Source: Mycolicibacterium sp. CR10 (GTDB lineage Bacteria; Actinomycetota; Actinomycetes; Mycobacteriales; Mycobacteriaceae). Taken from it: a stretch of 64,000 nucleotides of DNA. The notes under the pieces were generated by a model. The model ran no database searches. It saw only the letters and a list, made by a program, of their open reading frames with translations, and was not told the origin of the DNA. The position numbers were made by a program, and so were the translations under genes. How positions within the stretch are numbered: position 1 is the first letter of the stretch; every line of letters begins with the position of its first letter. The DNA is taken from NCBI RefSeq assembly GCF_005222675.1, contig NZ_STGE01000003.1, positions 62,001-126,000 of the forward strand, read 5' to 3'. Shown piece after piece: positions 8,875 through 16,331 of the stretch.

Positions 8875-10359
8875 TCAGGCCCGCGCCGCGTACTCCGCGA
8901 CCAGTGCCTCCGCGCTGCGCACCGCCGCGCGGCACGCGCGCCGGGTGAACGGGTCGTTGAGGGGATGTTCTGCACGTCGCCGCCAGCGCTGCGCCGCGGC
9001 GAATGCGGCCCGCGGTCCGTCGTGGGGGGCGTCCGGTTGCAGACCCAGCCGGCTGGCCGCATCCGTCCCCGATCCCCCGATCAGGCGACGCAGCGAGGCC
9101 ATCTCGTCATCGTTCAGGGTCGTCGCCCGGGACCGGAGCTGGCTGAGTAACCGCAGCTCCTCGAACGCGTGCGTGTCCGCGAGCAGTGGGTCGATGTCGG
9201 CCAGGATGTGGGGCGTCGCGTAGACCGGGTTGCGCTGCACGAGCTGCCGCAGCGAGAGCAGCGCGGTGTGCGCCTTGAGTAGGTCGGAGCGCTGGGCGAA
9301 CTGCTGATCGATCACTTCCCGGAGCGCCACGAGTCCGCTGCGTTCGAGCAGCTCGTCGGCCAGCGCCACCGAGTCAGTCACCCCGGCGCGCAGCACCGCG
9401 ATCGAGATCCGCAGGCCGAACATTCCGAACCGGTCCAGGAGTGCGGCGCGGGTCGCGGCATCAACAGGCAGCGCCGGGCTTCCTCCGGTGTCCTCACGCA
9501 CGAACCGGTCCACCGACAGCATCGCCTTCGCCAATTCGGCGGACTCCACGCCCGCGAGCTTCTCCAGCGCGACGAACTCGCTCTGCCGCAACGAGCGGGC
9601 GGTCAGCGCCAGCAGACCCGACACCGGCACGACGGCCTGGCAGATGCCGGTCCGGTCCATCTCGGCGGTGAATCGCTGTGCGACGTCCTTCGCCGACATC
9701 ATCGCGTCGATGCGGCCCGCACCGATCTCGTCGGCCCGCGACGCCACTCCGATGACGCCCAGCGCGCCTGCGGAACCGCCGACGAGTTCACCGATCTGCT
9801 TGAGCAGCGCGATGTCTGCAGCGTTGAGGGTCCGAAGCAGGAACACCACCGCGTCGACCCTGGGTACACCGTCCTCCGGAACCAACAACCGAAGCGTCCG
9901 CGCTGACACATCGCGCGACAGGGACGACGTGCCGGGAGTGTCGATGATGGTGGCATCGATGAGCTCTGCGGCCGGCCATTCGACATCGAGGTCGATCACG
10001 TCACCGGGGTCGAGCGACGCGAAATCGAACGTGAGGCCCCCGCCGTGGGGGTCGCGGGTGATCGGCACGTTGGACCTGCGCCCGCCGCGGTGATTCGCCG
10101 TCACCTTGGGCGTCAGGCCGTGCCGGAACCAGGTGACGATGCGGGTGGCCTCGGTGGCGTCGGTCGGCGCGATGTTCTCCCCGACCAGGGCGTTGACGAG
10201 CGTGGACTTTCCGGCCTTCAGGGTTCCGGCGAGCGCGATCCGCATCGGCTGGTTCAACCGGCGGCCGATGCGTTCGAGTTCGTTGTGCACATCGGGGCGC
10301 TGTCGGTATGCGGGGTCGGCCCGGTAGGCGGCGATCGTGCCGCCCAGGATCATCCGCAC
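8875..10359 (-). CDS. iniC: IniC, isoniazid-inducible dynamin-like GTPase
   Basis: This 494-residue protein matches IniC (493 residues in M. tuberculosis). The dynamin-type GTPase motifs are G1 AGTLKAGKST (44-53), G3 IIDTPGTSS, and a G4-like VASRADEIG; the C-terminal half is helical. IniC works with IniA in a cell-envelope stress response and affects tolerance to isoniazid and ethambutol. The first standard start is GTG 10357-10359, but the upstream codons read L-S-T-S-D-H-V, similar to the N terminus I recall for IniC, so a non-standard CTG start at 10375-10377 is possible. It lies 85 nt after iniA. Confidence 0.95.
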   Translation of the reverse strand: MRMILGGTIAAYRADPAYRQRPDVHNELERIGRRLNQPMRIALAGTLKAGKSTLVNALVGENIAPTDATEATRIVTWFRHGLTPKVTANHRGGRRSNVPITRDPHGGGLTFDFASLDPGDVIDLDVEWPAAELIDATIIDTPGTSSLSRDVSARTLRLLVPEDGVPRVDAVVFLLRTLNAADIALLKQIGELVGGSAGALGVIGVASRADEIGAGRIDAMMSAKDVAQRFTAEMDRTGICQAVVPVSGLLALTARSLRQSEFVALEKLAGVESAELAKAMLSVDRFVREDTGGSPALPVDAATRAALLDRFGMFGLRISIAVLRAGVTDSVALADELLERSGLVALREVIDQQFAQRSDLLKAHTALLSLRQLVQRNPVYATPHILADIDPLLADTHAFEELRLLSQLRSRATTLNDDEMASLRRLIGGSGTDAASRLGLQPDAPHDGPRAAFAAAQRWRRRAEHPLNDPFTRRACRAAVRSAEALVAEYAARA

Positions 10360-10444
10360 GTGATCGCTTGTGCTCAGGGTTCGCTCAGTCCCGTATCGAT
10401 CGCCTGACTGCTAACCCGTCGAGCTTAATGACCCCGCGGCACCG

Positions 10445-12298
10445 TCACGGCGTCGCGACAGCAGTCGGCGTGCCCAGCTTGTCCGCGTGCTCGACGACCT
10501 GTCGCAGGATATTGAGCTGACGCTCGAGTTCCTTGACGCGGGTGTTGCGTTCGTTCTCCTCGAGCTTGGCCGCGGCCAGGGTGGCCTGCAGCGACTCATT
10601 GAGCGAGCGGGTGGTCTGGTTGGCGATCTCGCGGTAGTGGTCGCGAAGCTGGCGCTGAATACCCTTGAGCCGATCGCGTGACTCCTTGCCCACCACGAAC
10701 GCGACGTCGTCGACGAACCGGCGCACGCTGGTCTTGGCGTCGCTGCGCACCCGCAGCATCCGGTTCTCCATGTCCTCCTTGTACGCCTTGCGCCCGAGTA
10801 CGAAGCCGGCGCCCAGCGACAGCGGGTTGAACATGCCCAGGCCGGCGAACGAGGTCAGCATGCCGAACATCAGCACACCGCCGTAGGAGCCGCGCATCCC
10901 CGTGACGATCTTGTGGCCCATCTTGAGCGGCTTGGCCTCGAGTTGGGCCAGCGACTTGAACTCACCGAACTCGGCGCCCATGTCCCGCGCGTCGATGGCG
11001 GGCATCCGCACGGCGTCCAGGCCGGCTTCCATGAACGTCCTGGCCACCTCTGCCGCCAGGGCTTCGGCACGCTGATACGCCCACACGAAGTTGTCGCCGA
11101 CAGCGGTGGCCACGGCCTCCTCCAGTTCGGCGCCGATCTCGGCCCAGTGCAGCGTCGGGTCGCCGGTGTCGATGACCCGTTCGGTGTGAAAGGTGATGTT
11201 GCGGAAGCGTTGTCGTAGGTCGTGGTCGACGTCGGCGGTCAGGTCGGCGATGCCGTCGTTGAGCACCTGCTGCCAGAGCGCGGTCTGCTGCAGCGCCTCC
11301 TGCGCCTCGTGCTTGCGACGTTCGAGGTCGGATGTCAGGCCCTCCCTGGCCTGCGGATCGTTGAGCGCCGACAATTCCGACTCCACGGCGAGCTTCAGAT
11401 GTTGTGCAGCTGCCCGGACTTCGGAGACCACCTGTTCGCGCACCCGGTCGTGCTGGCGTGCGAGCACCCCCTCGGACAGGAACTTCACGATCGCGGGGAA
11501 GTTGGACTCTTCGTTGAGTTCCTTGTCGTTGAGCTGTACGGCGTGGCTGCGCAGCGTGGAGGACGCCGGGATCATCGGGGTGTCGATGCGGGCGCGCCGC
11601 AGATGGGCGGTGTTGGCGTCGACGACCTGGCGCCAGTGCGGGTACAGGTCGGTCTTGGTGGCGACGATGACCGCAACCGGACAGACCTCAAGAGCCTGAC
11701 GCATGAACGTCATCTCGGGTTCGGTGAACTCCTGGCTGGTGTCGCTGATCATCAGCATCGCGTCGGCGTCGGGCAGCAGGCCCAACGTGGCCGACAGGTG
11801 CGGCTGGCCGAGCCCGCCGACGCCCGGGGTGTCGATGAATGCCAGGCCGCCCTTGAGCAGCGGACTCGGGGCGGTCACCTCGACGCGCAACACTTCGCGG
11901 CCGCCGGCCTGCGGGGCCCGGCGCAGATCCTTGGTCAGGTCGGCGGGCGGGATCTCGACCAGCTCGGGTTCCTCGCCGTCGGGCCGCGCCACCACCAGGC
12001 GCGCCGAGGCCTGCTCCCCGTAGGACACCACGGTCGCCAGGACCGTCGACTCGTCGTCACCGACGCGCGCGACGGGCATGTTGAGCAGTGAGTTCAGCAG
12101 CTGGCTCTTGCCCTGCTTGAGTTGACCGGCGATCACGACCCGGATCTGTGGGTCGGTGATGCGCCCCTTGGCCCGCGCGAGCCTGGCGACCAGGTCGCCG
12201 CGCTCCCGGGTGTCGGCGACCTTCGTGGTGTGGTCGATGAGCTCGACGATCACCTTCTTGTCGGCGAACTTGCGGGGGTTGTCGTTCGGCTGCGTCAT
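10445..12298 (-). CDS. iniA: IniA, isoniazid-inducible dynamin-like GTPase
   Basis: This 617-residue protein is IniA, a bacterial dynamin-like membrane-remodelling GTPase. The motifs are G1 AGQLKQGKSQ (58-67), G3 FIDTPGVGG and G4 ATKTDLYPHW. A hydrophobic segment near residues 480-520 (GVLMFGMLTSFAGLGMF) corresponds to the membrane-inserting tip, flanked by long coiled-coil helices; the last helix (VKELERQLNILRQVVEH) is also coiled coil. I chose ATG 12296-12298, preceded by AAAGGGGCC, over the open frame's upstream extension. The gene is in the order iniB-iniA-iniC, as in M. tuberculosis (Rv0341-0343). Confidence 0.97.
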   Translation of the reverse strand: MTQPNDNPRKFADKKVIVELIDHTTKVADTRERGDLVARLARAKGRITDPQIRVVIAGQLKQGKSQLLNSLLNMPVARVGDDESTVLATVVSYGEQASARLVVARPDGEEPELVEIPPADLTKDLRRAPQAGGREVLRVEVTAPSPLLKGGLAFIDTPGVGGLGQPHLSATLGLLPDADAMLMISDTSQEFTEPEMTFMRQALEVCPVAVIVATKTDLYPHWRQVVDANTAHLRRARIDTPMIPASSTLRSHAVQLNDKELNEESNFPAIVKFLSEGVLARQHDRVREQVVSEVRAAAQHLKLAVESELSALNDPQAREGLTSDLERRKHEAQEALQQTALWQQVLNDGIADLTADVDHDLRQRFRNITFHTERVIDTGDPTLHWAEIGAELEEAVATAVGDNFVWAYQRAEALAAEVARTFMEAGLDAVRMPAIDARDMGAEFGEFKSLAQLEAKPLKMGHKIVTGMRGSYGGVLMFGMLTSFAGLGMFNPLSLGAGFVLGRKAYKEDMENRMLRVRSDAKTSVRRFVDDVAFVVGKESRDRLKGIQRQLRDHYREIANQTTRSLNESLQATLAAAKLEENERNTRVKELERQLNILRQVVEHADKLGTPTAVATP

Positions 12299-12400
12299 GG
12301 TGGCCCCTTTGTGCGGCGCGGGTGTTCCCACGGTAGGCGCGCGTACTGGCGGGGACCATTGCGGTCCCCGCCAGCTGCGCAGTTGTCGATCGTGGTGGAT

Positions 12401-13456
12401 CTAGAACGCGTCCACGTCCGCGGTGTTGTTGGACGCGATGTCGGTGTCGATCCCGGTGTTGGTCTCGAAGCCAGTGTTGTTGTCGGAGAACAGATCGGTG
12501 TTCGTCTCGTTGCCGGATCCGATCGCGGTCTCGTTGCCCGACCCGATGTTGGACTCGAAGTTCGTCGAGTTGTCCTCGAGCGAGCTCTCCGTCGACGTCG
12601 AGGTCTCCGTCTGCACCGCGGTGTTGACCGAGTTGTCCTCCACGTTGTCGCTGCCGTAGTCGCCGTCGATCTGGGTGCCGGCGTTGACGTCGTTGTCGGT
12701 GATGATGATGCCGCCACCGCTTCCGCCGTCGCCGCCCGCCGCGTTGCCGCTGCCGATGCCGATCAGGCTGTCGCCGCCGGCCGCGCCGCCGCCGTTGCCG
12801 CCGCTGGTGTCGACGTCGTTGAGCACCGGGGCGTCGTTGTCGGCGATCAGGTCGCCGCCCGCGGTCTGCGAGTTGTCCTCGACCTCGTTGTCCTTGCCGA
12901 CGACGACGTTGGAGCCGGAGCCCGCCAGAATGTCGCCGTTGTTCATGGTGTTTCCGTCACCGAGGGCGGCGCCGTCGCCACTGACGATGTCGCCGTCGTT
13001 GTCGCCGTCCACCACCACGCCGCCGTTGGTGGCGGTGTTGCTGGTTTTGTCGCCGAGGGTGATGTCACCGAAGCCCAGGTTGAACGCACCGTTCTGGGCG
13101 TTGGCGCCGGCGGCCTGATCGGGGCTGGCGATCGGCAGGTTGTTGCCGCTCAGCAGGTCGGTGTTGGTCTCGGGGGCGAAGTTGGGAGCCCAGGACGTCT
13201 GCGGGGAGAACGGGGACGCGATGTTCGACGCCAACTGGTGGTGATCGGCGACCGCGCGCTGCAGGCCGAGGACCGGGTCGCCGCCGCCGAGTGCGTAGCC
13301 GGCGGGGGCGGCCGTGGCGGCCACCGAAGCCAGCTGTGCGGCCGTGACGTTCGGCAGGCCGGCGTCGCGCAGAGCGCCGTCGGCGTCGGTGACGAAGGCG
13401 GCCGCCGAGGCGGGGCTGCGGAACAGGTCGAGGATGAAGTCGATGAGCGTTGTCAT
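12401..13456 (-). CDS. iniB: IniB, isoniazid-inducible Asn/Gly/Asp-rich protein
   Basis: This 351-residue protein has the IniB layout. An N-terminal helical domain of about 50 residues (MTTLIDFILDLFRSPASAAAF, DAGLPNVTAAQLASV) is followed by a long acidic, Asn/Gly/Asp/Thr-rich low-complexity region. It ends in repeats of the type GSGNET and NTGFETNTG. There is no signal peptide. ATG 13454-13456 is chosen, with AAAGGCAG upstream. The N-terminal domain is shared with the neighbouring gene at 13749. It is the first gene of iniBAC; direct AYTAGGG-type boxes lie 140-195 nt upstream. Confidence 0.93.
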   Translation of the reverse strand: MTTLIDFILDLFRSPASAAAFVTDADGALRDAGLPNVTAAQLASVAATAAPAGYALGGGDPVLGLQRAVADHHQLASNIASPFSPQTSWAPNFAPETNTDLLSGNNLPIASPDQAAGANAQNGAFNLGFGDITLGDKTSNTATNGGVVVDGDNDGDIVSGDGAALGDGNTMNNGDILAGSGSNVVVGKDNEVEDNSQTAGGDLIADNDAPVLNDVDTSGGNGGGAAGGDSLIGIGSGNAAGGDGGSGGGIIITDNDVNAGTQIDGDYGSDNVEDNSVNTAVQTETSTSTESSLEDNSTNFESNIGSGNETAIGSGNETNTDLFSDNNTGFETNTGIDTDIASNNTADVDAF

Positions 13457-13599
13457 GGAACTGCCTTTCGTGTTCTCCGTGGGCCCTACCGGTCCATCGG
13501 GGGAGGTTTCTCGCCGGACCTCCCGGCGATCTGGACACCACGTTATGGAGTTCTGCACCCTCGGCAAACGGGGTCGGCTCCCCTTCGAGAGGAGATCCA

Positions 13600-13651
13600 A
13601 CTAGGGATGCGGCGTCGCCCCCATTAGGGGATTAGGGGCAAACTTGGGGGA
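13600..13651. promoter_or_regulatory. Direct-repeat boxes upstream of iniB (candidate IniR sites)
   Basis: Four related boxes lie in the same orientation: ACTAGGGAT (13600), ATTAGGGGAT (13623), ATTAGGGGCA (13631) and a weaker ACTTGGGGGA (13642). The same ATTAGGGG and ACTAGGGG words recur in the divergent promoter region at 14390-14429 and stand out against the GC-rich background. They are upstream of a CATAAC-like -10 (minus strand, near 13545), as expected for an activator. IniR as the binder is an inference. Confidence 0.6.
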
Positions 13652-13700
13652 TGTGCAGTCATACGGGGAATTTCACTGTTTCACCAGTTCAACACCAGAA

Positions 13701-13730
13701 AGCCGCGCGGATCCGGGGATCCGCGCGGCT
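13701..13730 (-). terminator. Hairpin terminator after the Rv0340-like gene
   Basis: A perfect inverted repeat with 14-bp arms (AGCCGCGCGGATCC) and a 2-nt centre lies 19 nt beyond the stop of the minus-strand gene at 13749. On that strand it is followed by TTCTGGTGTT. It would separate that gene from iniB. Confidence 0.75.
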
Positions 13731-13748
13731 CGTATTCAGGTACTGCGG

Positions 13749-14273
13749 TCAGTCGAAGACGTCAAACCCCGGGGTGTGGTCCCCGGGATGGGGCTCGCTC
13801 ACCGGCGCGGCCCAATCGTCGGACATGCCGGCGTCGGTCGCGATGATCACCTCGCTGGGTTCCTCGACCAGCGGCTCGTCGAACTGCAGCGATGCCACCG
13901 GGTCCAGCTGATCGGCAGTGGTCAGCACATCGAAGACCTGATCGTCGTCGACGACGACTTCGGGGACCGCGGCGTGGGTGTCGGTGACGACCTGTTGCGG
14001 CAGATGGTCGGCGAACGCGTCGAACGCCGCGGTGGCCGCACCGCTGGACCATACGTTGCCCGCCGGGTCGGCACCGAAGGCGTCCAGACCGTGCGTCGGG
14101 GTGGTCATCGACAGCGACTCCGACACCACGGGGATCAGATTCTGAACATCAACGCTGGTCACATCCACCAGGTGGGCATCGGCGATGGCCTGAGCAGGAT
14201 CGTCGGCGTAGCGGGCGGCGGCGTCGGGATCTCGCAACAACGACATCACGAAGTCGAGTAGCGAGTTCGCCAT
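13749..14273 (-). CDS. IniB-related protein (Rv0340-like)
   Basis: This 174-residue protein shares the N-terminal domain of IniB: MANSLLDFVMSLLRDPDAAARY, then DDPAQAIADAHLVDVTSVDVQNL. The rest is acidic and low-complexity, without a signal peptide or membrane segment. Its position upstream of iniB on the same strand matches Rv0340 in M. tuberculosis. The role is unknown; the shared domain suggests it acts with or in place of IniB. It is divergent from the Hsp70-like/iniR operon, with AYTAGGGG boxes in between, and is followed by a strong hairpin. Confidence 0.85.
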   Translation of the reverse strand: MANSLLDFVMSLLRDPDAAARYADDPAQAIADAHLVDVTSVDVQNLIPVVSESLSMTTPTHGLDAFGADPAGNVWSSGAATAAFDAFADHLPQQVVTDTHAAVPEVVVDDDQVFDVLTTADQLDPVASLQFDEPLVEEPSEVIIATDAGMSDDWAAPVSEPHPGDHTPGFDVFD

Positions 14274-14389
14274 GGCCCCATCTCTCCCGGGTATGTCTGT
14301 GTTTCACCGTGCCGGTGACTGCTGTTCACGATGCTAGCCACCCGGCCACCCTCCCGGATCGGTGCGCAGCCCAGGCCTGATCCGAAGCC

Positions 14390-14429
14390 ATTAGGGGATT
14401 GATCATTAGGGGGTTCGGAACACTAGGGG
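14390..14429. promoter_or_regulatory. Direct-repeat boxes in the divergent ini promoter (candidate IniR sites)
   Basis: Three boxes, ATTAGGGG (14390), ATTAGGGG (14405) and ACTAGGGG (14422), lie in the same orientation with start spacings of 15 and 17 bp. They sit between the Rv0340-like gene (start 14273) and the Hsp70-like/iniR operon (start 14496), and repeat the words found upstream of iniB. This suggests one regulator, plausibly IniR, acting on both and on its own operon. Confidence 0.6.
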
Positions 14430-14495
14430 AACCTCCGTCACGTGTCAGGGATCAGCCGCTAAGGTAGGTGACGCCAAGACAGGAGAGACGCCACC

Positions 14496-16322
14496 ATGAC
14501 CGAACCCTTGGGGTTGTCGATCGGGATGACCAATCTGGTGGCGGCCCGAGTTGGCCGCCCTCCGGTGATGCGGCGATCGATCCTCAACATCTTCGCCGAC
14601 CGGGCGCCCGAAGTCGGCGTGCCGGCCGAGATCTCCGACTTCACCGGTCCCCGCCTGGTTCTCAGCGGCTTTGTCGAACGCGTCGGTGACCCGGTTCCGC
14701 TGGTGGCCTCCGACGGGTCCGCTCACCGCGGAGAGGTGGTGCTGGCCGAGGCGCTGGACGCGATGGCCAGGTTGGTCGACGGGGGTTCCCCCATCGCCGT
14801 CGCGGTGCCGGCGCATTGGGGTCCCGGGGCGGTGGGCGCGCTGCGCGGGGCGCTCCGAAGCAAGCCCGGTCTGGCACCCAACAGCGTGCCCGCCGTGTTG
14901 ATCCCCGACTCGGTGGCTGCCCTGGCAGCGCTTCAGGCCGCACCGGGACTGCCCGACCAGGGTGTCGTCGTGCTGGTCGACCTCGGCGGCAGCGGATCCA
15001 GCATCACGCTCGCGGACGCGGGCGCGAACCTCAATGCGGTCGGCCCGACGGTCCGCTACCCGGAGTTCTCGGGCGACGCGATCGACCAGGCGCTGCTCGA
15101 TCACGTGCTCGCCGGGGTTGCCGACGCGAACAAGGTCGATCCCGCGGGCACCGCTGCGGTCGGACCGCTGGCAAGGCTGCGCGACGAGTGCCGGATGGCC
15201 AAGGAACGTCTGTCGGCGGAGACCGCCACGGTGCTGCCCGCCGAACTCCCGGGGTTCCGCTCCGATGTCCGGCTGACCCGGCCCGAGCTCGAGCAGCTGA
15301 TCTCCGAACCGTTCGCCGGGCTGGTCAACGCGATCGAAGACCTGTTGCAGCGCAACGGAATTCCGATTGCAAACGTATCGGCGGTGGCCACCGTCGGTGG
15401 CGGAGCAGCGATCCCGCTGGTGACGCAGCGGCTGTCCGAGCGATTGCGCGCACCCGTCGTCACCACCCCGGAATCGCAACTCAACGTGGCCGCCGGCGCG
15501 GCGCTGGTGGCCAACCAGAGCCTGGCCGCCGACGCGCCGACCGGTATGGCCCCCGCCGCCGACTCCCCGACCGCGATGGGCCCCGCGGCGTGGGCAGCGG
15601 GCGCGGCGGGGCTGGCTGCCGGTGAATCCGCAAGCGACGGAGCATCTTCGGCGACTTTCCGCGCGCTGGCCTGGTCGCAGGACGACGTATCGGCCGGGGA
15701 TCCGCTTCCCTATACCGGCGAGGACTACACCTCGCCCGCCGCCTACGGCGACGCGGGCGACACCGCTGCCCGACCGCCGGTGGCGTTCTCCCCCGACGAC
15801 GACGGTTACCCCGACGAGCTTGCCCCACTTCCCTGGTACAAGCGACCGCCCCTGCTGTTCGGTCTTGCGGCCGCGGCGGCGCTGCTCGCGGTGGGCGGCC
15901 TCGCCATCACGTTGACCAGTTCGGACGGTGACTCGACCACGGTCACCGAGACCGCGACGACGTCGACGGACACCTCGCCGCCCGCACTGCCACCTCCGGT
16001 TACCACGGTCACCATCGGACCCGACGGTCAGGCGACCACCACCGTCAGCCAGCCGCCCCCGCCTCCTCCGACGACGACGACACCGTCGTCGTCGACGAGT
16101 ACCACCACCACGACGTCGCCGACCACGACCACCACCACCACGACGACCACGACGACGACGCCCACCACCACGACGACGCGGACGACGACGACACCTCCGA
16201 CGACCACGCCGCCACCGACCACGACGCAGCCGCCACCGACGACCACGGCGGCGCCACCGACCACCGTCGATCCACCGGACCCGATCGAAACGACGATCAT
16301 CGTTCCCGACGACGGCGCCTGA
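14496..16322 (+). CDS. Membrane-anchored Hsp70-like protein, iniR operon (copy 2)
   Basis: This 608-residue protein is a paralogue of the product at 6972. The Hsp70-like ATPase fold covers residues 1 to about 340: phosphate-1 LGLSIGMTNLVAA (Ser in place of Asp), phosphate-2 VDLGGSGSSITL (161-172), adenosine motif VGGGAAIPLVTQRLSE (300-315). There is no substrate-binding domain. After a disordered linker come PWYKRP, one membrane helix (452-472) and a Thr/Pro tail of about 130 residues. The ATG is preceded by AGGAGAGA. iniR begins 9 nt after the stop, so the two are surely co-transcribed. The cytosolic ATPase domain and outward tail suggest envelope sensing or signalling, but this is inference. 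Confidence 0.88.
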   Translation: MTEPLGLSIGMTNLVAARVGRPPVMRRSILNIFADRAPEVGVPAEISDFTGPRLVLSGFVERVGDPVPLVASDGSAHRGEVVLAEALDAMARLVDGGSPIAVAVPAHWGPGAVGALRGALRSKPGLAPNSVPAVLIPDSVAALAALQAAPGLPDQGVVVLVDLGGSGSSITLADAGANLNAVGPTVRYPEFSGDAIDQALLDHVLAGVADANKVDPAGTAAVGPLARLRDECRMAKERLSAETATVLPAELPGFRSDVRLTRPELEQLISEPFAGLVNAIEDLLQRNGIPIANVSAVATVGGGAAIPLVTQRLSERLRAPVVTTPESQLNVAAGAALVANQSLAADAPTGMAPAADSPTAMGPAAWAAGAAGLAAGESASDGASSATFRALAWSQDDVSAGDPLPYTGEDYTSPAAYGDAGDTAARPPVAFSPDDDGYPDELAPLPWYKRPPLLFGLAAAAALLAVGGLAITLTSSDGDSTTVTETATTSTDTSPPALPPPVTTVTIGPDGQATTTVSQPPPPPPTTTTPSSSTSTTTTTSPTTTTTTTTTTTTTPTTTTTRTTTTPPTTTPPPTTTQPPPTTTAAPPTTVDPPDPIETTIIVPDDGA

Positions 16323-16331
16323 CCCACGGCG

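Noticed and set aside
12122..13627. 501-codon plus-strand open frame across iniA and iniB
   Set aside because: It is antisense to the low-complexity iniB and iniA start; the translation is a Val/Gly/Ala-rich mirror of the repeats.
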